A DNA stretch of 64,000 bases from Chlorocebus sabaeus (lineage: Eukaryota; Chordata; Mammalia; Primates; Cercopithecidae): NCBI RefSeq assembly GCF_047675955.1, contig NW_027328125.1, positions 434,001 through 498,000 of the forward strand. Reading direction: 5' to 3'. The notes under the pieces were generated by a model. That model did not search any database. It saw only the letters and a list, made by a program, of their open reading frames with translations, and had not been told where the DNA came from. Each line of letters opens with the position of its first letter. The stretch's first letter is position 1. Below, in pieces: positions 9,948 to 22,637 of the stretch. The translations under genes and the position numbers were made by a program.

Positions 9948-12348
9948 TTCCAGATATCAATGTGCAAATTTCACAAGAACAGTCTTAGCGAAAGTCTTCT
10001 TGAGGGGAAAGCTGTAACTCTGTGAGATGAATTAACAGAACACAGAGCAGTTTCTCAGAAAGCTTCTTTCCAGTTTTTAACGGAAGATATTTCCTTTTTC
10101 ACCATAGCACTCTATGGGCTTCCAGATATCACCTTGAATATTCCACAAGAACAGACTTAGCGAAAGGCTTCCTGAAGGGAATGCTGTAACACTGTGAGAT
10201 GAATTAACAGAACACAGAGCAGTTTCTCAGAAAGCTTCTTTACAGTTTTTAACGGTAGATATGTCCTTTTTCACCTTAACCCTCTAAGGGCTTCCAAATA
10301 TCACTTTGCAAATTGCATAAGAACAGTGTTAGCGAAAGGCTTTTTGAGGAGAAAGCAGTAACTGTGAGTTGAATTAACCGAACACAAAGCAGTTTCTCAG
10401 GAAGCTTCTTTCCAGTTTTTAAGGGAAGATTTTCCTTTTTCACCATAACCCTCTATGGGCTTCCAAATATCACTTTTCAAGTTCCACAAGAACAGTCTTA
10501 GCGAAAGGCTTCTTGAGGGGAATGCAGTAACTCTGTGAGATGAATTAACAGAACACAAAGCAATTTCTCAGAAAGATTCTTCCCAGTTTTTATCTTAGGA
10601 TATTTCCTTTTTCACCATAGCCCTCTATGGGCTTCCAAATATCACTTTGCAAATTCCCCAAGAACAGTCTTAGCGAAAGACTGCTTGAGGGGAAAGCTGT
10701 AACTCTTGAGATGAATTAGCAGAACACAAAGCAGTTTCTCAGAAAGCTTCTTTCCTGTTTTTTAACGGAAGTTATTTCCTTTTTCACCGTAGCCCTCTAT
10801 GGGCTTCCAAATATCACTTTCCAAATTCCAGAAGCACAGTCTTAGCGAAAACTTCTTGAGGAGAAAGCTGTATCTCTGTGAGATGAATTAACAGAACACA
10901 AAGCAGTTTCTCAGAAAGCTTCTTTCCAGTTTTTAACAGAAGATATTTCCTTTTTCATCATATCCTTCTATGGCTTTACAAATATCACTTTGAAATTCCA
11001 CAAGAACAGTCTTAGCGAAAGGCTTCTTGTGGAGAAAGCTGTAACCCTGTGAGATGAATTAACAGAACACAAGGCAGTTTCTCAGAAAGCTTCTTTTCAG
11101 TTTTTATCTTAGGATATTTCCTTTTTCACCATAGCCCACTATGGGCTTCCAAATGTCACTTTGCAAATTCCACAAGAACAGTCTTAGCGAAAGGCTTCTA
11201 GAGGGGCAAGCTGTAACTCTGTGAGATGAACTAAGAGAACACAAAGCAGTTTCTCAGAATGCTTCTTTCCAGTTTTTAACGGAAGATATTTCCTTTTTCA
11301 CCATAACCCTATACGGGCTTCCAAATATCACTTTGCAAATTCCACAAAAACAGTCTTAGCGAAAGGCTTCTTGAGAGGAACGCAGTAACTCTGTGAGATG
11401 AATTAAAAGAACACAAAGCAATTTCTCAGAAAGGTTCTTTCCAGTTTTTAACGGAAGATCTTTCCTTTTTCACCATAGCCCTCTATGGGATTCCAAATAT
11501 CACTTTCAAAATTCCAGAAGAACAGTCTTAGCGAAAGGCTTCTTGAGGGGAAAGCTGTAACTCTGTGAGATGAATTAACAGAACACGAAGTAGTTTCTCA
11601 GAAAGATTCTTTCCAGTTTTTAACGGAAGATATTCCCTTTTTCACCATAGCCCTCTATGGGCTTCCAATATCACTTTGAAAAATCCACAAGAAGAATCTT
11701 AGAGAATGGCTTCTTTCTGGGAAAGCAGTAACTCTGTGAGATGAATTAATAGAACACAGAGCAGTTTCTCAGAAAGCCTCTTTCAGTTTTTAACAAAAGA
11801 TATTTCCTTTTTCATCATAGCCCTCTATGGGCTTCCAAATATCACTTTGCAAATTCCACAAGAAGTGTCTTCGCGAAAGGATTCTTGAGGGCAAAGCTGT
11901 AACACTGTGAGATGAATTAACAGAACACAGAGCAGTTTCTCAGAAAGCTTCTTTTCAGTTTTTATCTTAGGATATTTCCTTTTTCACCTTAGCCCTCTAT
12001 GGGCTTGAAAATATCACTATGAAATTTCCACATGAAGAGTCTCAGCGAAAGGATTCTTGAGGTGAAAGCAGTGACTCTGTGAGATGAATTAACAGAACAC
12101 AAAGCAGTTTCTCAGAAAGCTTCTTTCCAGTTTTTAAAGGAAGATATTTCCTTTTTCACCGTAGACCTCTACGGGCTTCCAAATAACACTTTGCCAATTC
12201 CACAAGAAGAGTCTTAGCGAAAGGCATCTTGAAGGGAAGGCTGTAACTCTGTGAGATGAATTAACAGGACACAAAGCAGTTTCTCATAAAGCTTCCTTCC
12301 AGTTTTTATCGGAAGATATTTCCTTTTACACCGTAGCCCTGTATGGAC
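9948..12348 (-). repeat. HOR unit 5, 14-mer, class C
   Basis: Class C left marks, T at the m1 marker as in unit 4, and right half cacgaag / aagaat / catcat / acagagcag (R1). Shares ctatacggg with units 1 and 3 and cacaaaaacag with unit 1. Private gcgaaaggattcttgaggg in m12. Confidence 0.95.
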
Positions 12349-15092
12349 TTCCAGATATCAATGTGCAAATTTCACAAGAACAGTCTTAGCGAAAGTCTTC
12401 TTGAGGGGAAAGCTGTAACTCTGTGAGATGAATTAACAGAACACAGAGCAGTTTCTCAGAAAGCTTCTTTCCAGTTTTTAACGGAAGATATTTCCTTTTT
12501 CACCATAGCACTCTATGGGCTTCCAGATATCACCTTGAATATTCCACAAGAACAGACTTAGCGAAAGGCTTCCTGAAGGGAATGCTGTAACACTGTGAGA
12601 TGAATTAACAGAACACAGAGCAGTTTCTCAGAAAGCTTCTTTACAGTTTTTAACGGTAGATATGTCCTTTTTCACCGTAACCCTCTAAGGGCTTCCAAAT
12701 ATCACTTTGCAAATTGCATAAGAACAGTGTTAGCGAAAGGCTTTTTGAGGAGAAAGCAGTAACTGTGAGTTGAATTAACCGAACACAAAGCAGTTTCTCA
12801 GGAAGCTTCTTTCCAGTTTTTAAGGGAAGATTTTCCTTTTTCACCATAACCCTCTATGGGCTTCCAAATATCACTTTTCAAATTCCACAAGAACAGTCTT
12901 AGCGAAAGGCTTCTTGAGGGGAACGCAGTAACTCTGTGAGATGAATTAAGAGAATACAGAGCAGTTTCTCAGAAAGTTTCTCTTCAGTTTTTATCTTAGG
13001 ATATCTCCTTTTTCACCATAGCCCTCTGTGGGCTTCGAAATATCACTTTGCAAATTCCACAAGAAGAGTCTTAGGGAAAGGCTTCATGAGGGGAAAGATG
13101 TAAGTCTCTGAGATGAATTAACAGAACACAAAGTAGTTTCTCAGAAATCTTCTTCCAGATTTTAACGGAAGATACTTCCTTTTTCACCATAGCCCCCTAT
13201 GGGCTTCCAAATATCACTTTCCAAATTCCACAAGATCAGCCTTAGCTAAAGGTTACTTGAGGAGAGATTTGTAACACTGTGAGATGAATTAACAGAACAC
13301 AAAGCAGATTCTCAGAAAGCTTCTTTCCACTTTTTAACGGAAGATACTTCTTTTTTCACCATAGCCCTCTATGGGCTTCCAAATATCACTTTGCAAATTC
13401 CCCAAGAACAGTCTTAGCGAAAGACTGCTTGAGGGGAAAGCTGTAACTCTTGAGATGAATTAGCAGAACACAAAGCAGTTTCTCAGAAAGCTTCTTTCCT
13501 GTTTTTTAACGGAAGTTATTTCTTTTTTCACCGTAGCCCTCTATGGGCTTCCAAATATCACTTTCCAAATTCCAGAAGCACAGTCTTAGCGAAAACTTCT
13601 TGAGGAGAAAGCTGTATCTCTGTGAGATGAATTAACAGAACACAAAGCAGTTTCTCAGAAAGCTTCTTTCCAGTTTTTAACAGAAGATATTTCCTTTTTC
13701 ATCATATCCTTCTATGGCTTTACAAATATCACTTTGAAATTCCACAAGAACAGTCTTAGCGAAAGGCTTCTTGTGGAGAAAGCTGTAACCCTGTGAGATG
13801 AATTAACAGAACACAAGGCAGTTTCTCAGAAAGCTTCTTTTCAGTTTTTATCTTAGGATATTTCCTTTTTCACCATAGCCCACTATGGGCTTCCAAATGT
13901 CACTTTGCAAATTCCACAAGAACAGTCTTAGCGAAAGGCTTCTAGAGGGGCAAGCTGTAACTCTGTGAGATGAACTAAGAGAACACAAAGCAGTTTCTCA
14001 GAATGCTTCTTTCCAGTTTTTAACGGAAGATATTTCCTTTTTCACCATAACCCTATATGGGCTTCCAAATATCACTTTGCAAATTCCACAAGAACAGTCT
14101 TAGCGAAAGGCTTCTTGAGAGGAACGCAGTAACTCTGTGAGATGAATTAAAAGAACACAAAGCAATTTCTCAGAAAGGTTCTTTCCAGTTTTTAACGGAA
14201 GATCTTTCCTTTTTCACCATAGCCCTCTATGGGATTCCAAATATCACTTTCAAAATTCCAGAAGAACAGTCTTAGCGAAAGGCTTCTTGAGGGGAAAGCT
14301 GTAACTCTGTGAGATGAATTAACAGAACACAAAGTAGTTTCTCAGAAAGATTCTTTCCAGTTTTTAACGGAAGATATTCCCTTTTTCACCATAGCCCTCT
14401 ATGGGCTTCCAATATCACTTTGAAAAATCCACAAGAAGTATCTTAGAGAATGGCTTCTTTCTGGGAAAGCAGTAACTCTGTGAGATGAATTAATAGAACA
14501 CAGAGCAGTTTCTCAGAAAGCCTCTTTCAGTTTTTAACAAAAGATATTTCCTTTTTCACCATAGCCCTCTATGGGCTTCCAAATATCACTTTGCAAATTC
14601 CACAAGAAGTGTCTTCGCGAAAGGCTTCTTGAGGGCAAAGCTGTAACACTGTGAGATGAATTAACAGAACACAAAATAGTTTCTCAGAATGCTTCTTTTC
14701 AGTTTTTATCTTAGGATATTTCCTTTTTCACCTTAGCCCTCTATGGGCTTGAAAATATCACTATGAAATTTCCACATGAAGAGTCTCAGCGAAAGGATTC
14801 TTGAGGTGAAAGCAGTGACTCTGTGAGATGAATTAACAGAACACAAAGCAGTTTCTCAGAAAGCTTCTTTCCAGTTTTTAAAGGAAGATATTTCCTTTTT
14901 CACCGTAGACCTCTACGGGCTTCCAAATAACACTTTGCCAATTCCACAAGAAGAGTCTTAGCGAAAGGCATCTTGAAGGGAAGGCTGTAACTCTGTGAGA
15001 TGAATTAACAGGACACAAAGCAGTTTCTCATAAAGCTTCCTTCCAGTTTTTATCGGAAGATATTTCCTTTTACACCGTAGCCCTGTATGGAC
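12349..15092 (-). repeat. HOR unit 6, 16-mer, class B
   Basis: Class B with right half cacaaag / aagtat / caccat (R2). The m12 end reads acaaaatag, a variant otherwise seen only in unit 11. Confidence 0.95.
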
Positions 15093-17492
15093 TTCCAGAT
15101 ATCAATGTGCAAATTTCACAAGAACAGTCTTAGCGAAAGGCTTCTTGAGGGGAAAGCTGTAACTCTGTGAGATGAATTAACAGAACACAGAGCAGTTTCT
15201 CAGAAAGCTTCTTTCCAGTTTTTAACGGAAGATATTTCCTTTTTCACCATAGCATTCTATGGGCTTCCAGATATCACCTTGAATATTCCACAAGAACAGA
15301 CTTAGCGAAAGGCTTCCTGAAGGGAATGCTGTAACACTGTGAGATGAATTAACAGAACACAGAGCAGTTTCTCAGAAAGCTTCTTTACAGTTTTTAACGG
15401 TAGATATTTCCTTTTTCACTGTAACCCTCTAAGGGCTTCCAAATATCACTTTGCAAATTGCATAAGAACAGTGTTAGCGAAAGGCTTTTTGAGGAGAAAG
15501 CAGTACTGTGAGTTGAATTAACCGAACACAAAGCAGTTTCTCAGGAAGCTTCTTTCCAGTTTTTAAGGGAAGATTTTCCTTTTTCACCATAACCCTCTAT
15601 GGGCTTCCAAATATCACTTTTCAAGTTCCACAAGAACAGTCTTAGCGAAAGGCTTCTTGAGGGGAATGCAGTAACTCTGTGAGATGAATTAACAGAACAC
15701 AAAGCAATTTCTCAGAAAGATTCTTCCCAGTTTTTATCTTAGGATATTTCCTTTTTCACCATAGCCCTCTATGGGCTTCCAAATATCACTTTGCAAATTC
15801 CCCAAGAACAGTCTTAGCGAAAGACTGCTTGAGGGGAAAGCTGTAACTCTTGAGATGAATTAGCAGAACACAAAGCAGTTTCTCAGAAAGCTTCTTTCCT
15901 GTTTTTTAACGGAAGTTATTTCCTTTTTCACCGTAGCCCTCTATGGGCTTCCAAATATCACTTTCCAAATTCCAGAAGCACAGTCTTAGCGAAAACTTCT
16001 TGAGGAGAAAGCTGTATCTCTGTGAGATGAATTAACAGAACACAAAGCAGTTTCTCAGAAAGCTTCTTTCCAGTTTTTAACAGAAGATATTTCCTTTTTC
16101 ATCATATCCTTCTATGGCTTTACAAATATCACTTTGAAATTCCACAAGAACAGTCTTAGCGAAAGGCTTCTTGTGGAGAAAGCTGTAACCCTGTGAGATG
16201 AATTAACAGAACACAAGGCAGTTTCTCAGAAAGCTTCTTTTCAGTTTTTATCTTAGGATATTTCCTTTTTCACCATAGCCCACTATGGGCTTCCAAATGT
16301 CACTTTGCAAATTCCACAAGAACAGTCTTAGCGAAAGGCTTCTAGAGGGGCAAGCTGTAACTCTGTGAGATGAACTAAGAGAACACAAAGCAGTTTCTCA
16401 GAATGCTTCTTTCCAGTTTTTAACGGAAGATATTTCCTTTTTCACCATAATCCTATATGGGCTTCCAAATATCACTTTGCAAATTCCACAAGAACAGTCT
16501 TAGCGAAAGGCTTCTTGAGAGGAACGCAGTAACTCTGTGAGATGAATTAAAAGAACACAAAGCAATTTCTCAGAAAGGTTCTTTCCAGTTTTTAACGGAA
16601 GATCTTTCCTTTTTCACCATAGCCCTCTATGGGATTCCAAATATCACTTTCAAAATTCCAGAAGAACAGTCTTAGCGAAAGGCTTCTTGAGGGGAAAGCT
16701 GTAACTCTGTGAGATGAATTAACAGAACACGAAGTAGTTTCTCAGAAAGATTCTTTCCAGTTTTTAACGGAAGATATTCCCTTTTTCACCATAGCCCTCT
16801 ATGGGCTTCCAATATCACTTTGAAAAATCCACAAGAAGAATCTTAGAGAATGGCTTCTTTCTGGGAAAGCAGTAACTCTGTGAGATGAATTAATAGAACA
16901 CAGAGCAGTTTCTCAGAAAGCCTCTTTCAGTTTTTAACAAAAGATATTTCCTTTTTCATCATAGCCCTCTATGGGCTTCCAAATATCACTTTGCAAATTC
17001 CACAAGAAGTGTCTTCGCGAAAGGCTTCTTGAGGGCAAAGCTGTAACACTGTGAGATGAATTAACAGAACACAGAGCAGTTTCTCAGAAAGCTTCTTTTC
17101 AGTTTTTATCTTAGGATATTTCCTTTTTCACCTTAGCCCTCTATGGGCTTGAAAATATCACTATGAAATTTCCACATGAAGAGTCTCAGCGAAAGGATTC
17201 TTGAGGTGAAAGCAGTGACTCTGTGAGATGAATTAACAGAACACAAAGCAGTTTCTCAGAAAGCTTCTTTCCAGTTTTTAAAGGAAGATATTTCCTTTTT
17301 CACCGTAGACCTCTACGGGCTTCCAAATAACACTTTGCCAATTCCACAAGAAGAGTCTTAGCGAAAGGCATCTTGAAGGGAAGGCTGTAACTCTGTGAGA
17401 TGAATTAACAGGACACAAAGCAGTTTCTCATAAAGCTTCCTTCCAGTTTTTATCGGAAGATATTTCCTTTTACACCGTAGCCCTGTATGGAC
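15093..17492 (-). repeat. HOR unit 7, 14-mer, class A, one base short
   Basis: 2400 bp: one A is missing in m3 (gcagtactgtgag near 15501-15510, against gcagtaactgtgag elsewhere). This is the only internal length change in the window. The class mark is hybrid (gatatttcc with cactgtaacc). Right half is R1. Confidence 0.95.
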
Positions 17493-20236
17493 TTCCAGAT
17501 ATCAATGTGCAAATTTCACAAGAACAGTCTTAGCGAAAGTCTTCTTGAGGGGAAAGCTGTAACTCTGTGAGATGAATTAACAGAACACAGAGCAGTTTCT
17601 CAGAAAGCTTCTTTCCAGTTTTTAACGGAAGATATTTCCTTTTTCACCATAGCACTCTATGGGCTTCCAGATATCACCTTGAATATTCCACAAGAACAGA
17701 CTTAGCGAAAGGCTTCCTGAAGGGAATGCTGTAACACTGTGAGATGAATTAACAGAACACAGAGCAGTTTCTCAGAAAGCTTCTTTACAGTTTTTAACGG
17801 TAGATATGTCCTTTTTCACCGTAACCCTCTAAGGGCTTCCAAATATCACTTTGCAAATTGCATAAGAACAGTGTTAGCGAAAGGCTTTTTGAGGAGAAAG
17901 CAGTAACTGTGAGTTGAATTAACCGAACACAAAGCAGTTTCTCAGGAAGCTTCTTTCCAGTTTTTAAGGGAAGATTTTCCTTTTTCACCATAACCCTCTA
18001 TGGGCTTCCAAATATCACTTTTCAAATTCCACAAGAACAGTCTTAGCGAAAGGCTTCTTGAGGGGAACGCAGTAACTCTGTGAGATGAATTAAGAGAATA
18101 CAGAGCAGTTTCTCAGAAAGTTTCTCTTCAGTTTTTATCTTAGGATATCTCCTTTTTCACCATAGCCCTCTGTGGGCTTCGAAATATCACTTTGCAAATT
18201 CCACAAGAAGAGTCTTAGGGAAAGGCTTCATGAGGGGAAAGATGTAAGTCTCTGAGATGAATTAACAGAACACAAAGTAGTTTCTCAGAAATCTTCTTCC
18301 AGATTTTAACGGAAGATACTTCCTTTTTCACCATAGCCCCCTATGGGCTTCCAAATATCACTTTCCAAATTCCACAAGATCAGCCTTAGCTAAAGGTTAC
18401 TTGAGGAGAGATTTGTAACAATGTGAGATGAATTAACAGAACACAAAGCAGATTCTCAGAAAGCTTCTTTCCACTTTTTAACGGAAGATACTTCTTTTTT
18501 CACCATAGCCCTCTATGGGCTTCCAAATATCACTTTGCAAATTCCCCAAGAACAGTCTTAGCGAAAGACTGCTTGAGGGGAAAGCTGTAACTCTTGAGAT
18601 GAATTAGCAGAACACAAAGCAGTTTCTCAGAAAGCTTCTTTCCTGTTTTTTAACGGAAGTTATTTCCTTTTTCACCGTAGCCCTCTATGGGCTTCCAAAT
18701 ATCACTTTCCAAATTCCAGAAGCACAGTCTTAGCGAAAACTTCTTGAGGAGAAAGCTGTATCTCTGTGAGATGAATTAACAGAACACAAAGCAGTTTCTC
18801 AGAAAGCTTCTTTCCAGTTTTTAACAGAAGATATTTCCTTTTTCATCATATCCTTCTATGGCTTTACAAATATCACTTTGAAATTCCACAAGAACAGTCT
18901 TAGCGAAAGGCTTCTTGTGGAGAAAGCTGTAACCCTGTGAGATGAATTAACAGAACACAAGGCAGTTTCTCAGAAAGCTTCTTTTCAGTTTTTATCTTAG
19001 GATATTTCCTTTTTCACCATAGCCCACTATGGGCTTCCAAATGTCACTTTGCAAATTCCACAAGAACAGTCTTAGCGAAAGGCTTCTAGAGGGGCAAGCT
19101 GTAACTCTGTGAGATGAACTAAGAGAACACAAAGCAGTTTCTCAGAATGCTTCTTTCCAGTTTTTAACGGAAGATATTTCCTTTTTCACCATAACCCTTT
19201 TTGGGCTTCCAAATATCACTTTGCAAATTCCACAAGAACAGTCTTAGCGAAAGGCTTCTTGAGAGGAACGCAGTAACTCTGTGAGATGAATTAAAAGAAC
19301 ACAAAGCAATTTCTCAGAAAGGTTCTTTCCAGTTTTTAACGGAAGATCTTTCCTTTTTCACCATAGCCCTCTATGGGATTCCAAATATCACTTTCAAAAT
19401 TCCAGAAGAACAGTCTTAGCGAAAGGCTTCTTGAGGGGAAAGCTGTAACTCTGTGAGATGAATTAACAGAACACAAAGTAGTTTCTCAGAAAGATTCTTT
19501 CCAGTTTTTAACGGAAGATATTCCCTTTTTCACCATAGCCCTCTATGGGCTTCCAATATCACTTTGAAAAATCCACAAGAAGTATCTTAGAGAATGGCTT
19601 CTTTCTGGGAAAGCAGTAACTCTGTGAGATGAATTAATAGAACACAGAGCAGTTTCTCAGAAAGCCTCTTTCAGTTTTTAACAAAAGATATTTCCTTTTT
19701 CACCATAGCCCTCTATGGGCTTCCAAATATCACTTTGCAAATTCCACAAGAAGTGTCTTCGCGAAAGGCTTCTTGAGGGCAAAGCTGTAACACTGTGAGA
19801 TGAATTAACAGAACACAAAGTAGTTTCTCAGAATGCTTCTTTTCAGTTTTTATCTTAGGATATTTCCTTTTTCACCTTAGCCCTCTATGGGCTTGAAAAT
19901 ATCACTATGAAATTTCCACATGAAGAGTCTCAGCGAAAGGATTCTTGAGGTGAAAGCAGTGACTCTGTGAGATGAATTAACAGAACACAAAGCAGTTTCT
20001 CAGAAAGCTTCTTTCCAGTTTTTAAAGGAAGATATTTCCTTTTTCACCGTAGACCTCTACGGGCTTCCAAATAACACTTTGCCAATTCCACAAGAAGAGT
20101 CTTAGCGAAAGGCATCTTGAAGGGAAGGCTGTAACTCTGTGAGATGAATTAACAGGACACAAAGCAGTTTCTCATAAAGCTTCCTTCCAGTTTTTATCGG
20201 AAGATATTTCCTTTTACACCGTAGCCCTGTATGGAC
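17493..20236 (-). repeat. HOR unit 8, 16-mer, class B
   Basis: Class B left marks and R2 right half. Private changes: gtaacaatgtgag in m4b and accctttttgggc at the end of m8, where others read accctatatgggc. Confidence 0.95.
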
Positions 20237-22637
20237 TTCCAGATATCAATGTGCAAATTTCACAAGAACAGTCTTAGCGAAAGGCTTCTTGAGGGGAAAG
20301 CTGTAACTCTGTGAGATGAATTAACAGAACACAGAGCAGTTTCTCAGAAAGCTTCTTTCCAGTTTTTAACGGAAGATATTTCCTTTTTCACCATAGCACT
20401 CTATGGGCTTCCAGATATCACCTTGAATATTCCACAAGAACAGACTTAGCGAAAGGCTTCCTGAAGGGAATGCTGTAACACTGTGAGATGAATTAACAGA
20501 ACACAGAGCAGTTTCTCAGAAAGCTTCTTTACAGTTTTTAACGGTAGATATTTCCTTTTTCACCTTAACCCTCTAAGGGCTTCCAAATATCACTTTGCAA
20601 ATTGCATAAGAACAGTGTTAGCGAAAGGCTTTTTGAGGAGAAAGCAGTAACTGTGAGTTGAATTAACCGAACACAAAGCAGTTTCTCAGGAAGCTTCTTT
20701 CCAGTTTTTAAGGGAAGATTTTCCTTTTTCACCATAACCCTCTATGGGCTTCCAAATATCACTTTTCAAGTTCCACAAGAACAGTCTTAGCGAAAGGCTT
20801 CTTGAGGGGAATGCAGTAACTCTGTGAGATGAATTAACAGAACACAAAGCAATTTCTCAGAAAGATTCTTCCCAGTTTTTATCTTAGGATATTTCCTTTT
20901 TCACCATAGCCCTCTATGGGCTTCCAAATATCACTTTGCAAATTCCCCAAGAACAGTCTTAGCGAAAGACTGCTTGAGGGGAAAGCTGTAACTCTTGAGA
21001 TGAATTAGCAGAACACAAAGCAGTTTCTCAGAAAGCTTCTTTCCTGTTTTTTAACGGAAGTTATTTCCTTTTTCACCGTAGCCCTCTATGGGCTTCCAAA
21101 TATCACTTTCCAAATTCCAGAAGCACAGTCTTAGCGAAAACTTCTTGAGGAGAAAGCTGTATCTCTGTGAGATGAATTAACAGAACACAAAGCAGTTTCT
21201 CAGAAAGCTTCTTTCCAGTTTTTAACAGAAGATATTTCCTTTTTCATCATATCCTTCTATGGCTTTACAAATATCACTTTGAAATTCCACAAGAACAGTC
21301 TTAGCGAAAGGCTTCTTGTGGAGAAAGCTGTAACCCTGTGAGATGAATTAACAGAACACAAGGCAGTTTCTCAGAAAGCTTCTTTTCAGTTTTTATCTTA
21401 GGATATTTCCTTTTTCACCATAGCCCACTATGGGCTTCCAAATGTCACTTTGCAAATTCCACAAGAACAGTCTTAGCGAAAGGCTTCTAGAGGGGCAAGC
21501 TGTAACTCTGTGAGATGAACTAAGAGAACACAAAGCAGTTTCTCAGAATGCTTCTTTCCAGTTTTTAACGGAAGATATTTCCTTTTTCACCATAACCCTA
21601 TATGGGCTTCCAAATATCACTTTTCAAATTCCACAAGAACAGTCTTAGCGAAAGGCTTCTTGAGAGGAACGCAGTAACTCTGTGAGATGAATTAAAAGAA
21701 CACAAAGCAATTTCTCAGAAAGGTTCTTTCCAGTTTTTAACGGAAGATCTTTCCTTTTTCACCATAGCCCTCTATGGGATTCCAAATATCACTTTCAAAA
21801 TTCCAGAAGAACAGTCTTAGCGAAAGGCTTCTTGAGGGGAAAGCTGTAACTCTGTGAGATGAATTAACAGAACACGAAGTAGTTTCTCAGAAAGATTCTT
21901 TCCAGTTTTTAACGGAAGATATTCCCTTTTTCACCATAGCCCTCTATGGGCTTCCAATATCACTTTGAAAAATCCACAAGAAGAATCTTAGAGAATGGCT
22001 TCTTTCTGGGAAAGCAGTAACTCTGTGAGATGAATTAATAGAACACAGAGCAGTTTCTCAGAAAGCCTCTTTCAGTTTTTAACAAAAGATATTTCCTTTT
22101 TCATCATAGCCCTCTATGGGCTTCCAAATATCACTTTGCAAATTCCACAAGAAGTGTCTTCGCGAAAGGCTTCTTGAGGGCAAAGCTGTAACACTGTGAG
22201 ATGAATTAACAGAACACAGAGCAGTTTCTCAGAAAGCTTCTTTTCAGTTTTTATCTTAGGATATTTCCTTTTTCACCTTAGCCCTCTATGGGCTTGAAAA
22301 TATCACTATGAAATTTCCACATGAAGAGTCTCAGCGAAAGGATTCTTGAGGTGAAAGCAGTGACTCTGTGAGATGAATTAACAGAACACAAAGCAGTTTC
22401 TCAGAAAGCTTCTTTCCAGTTTTTAAAGGAAGATATTTCCTTTTTCACCGTAGACCTCTACGGGCTTCCAAATAACACTTTGCCAATTCCACAAGAAGAG
22501 TCTTAGCGAAAGGCATCTTGAAGGGAAGGCTGTAACTCTGTGAGATGAATTAACAGGACACAAAGCAGTTTCTCATAAAGCTTCCTTCCAGTTTTTATCG
22601 GAAGATATTTCCTTTTACACCGTAGCCCTGTATGGAC
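20237..22637 (-). repeat. HOR unit 9, 14-mer, class A
   Basis: Class A left marks and R1 right half. Private cacttttcaaattcc in m9. Confidence 0.95.
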
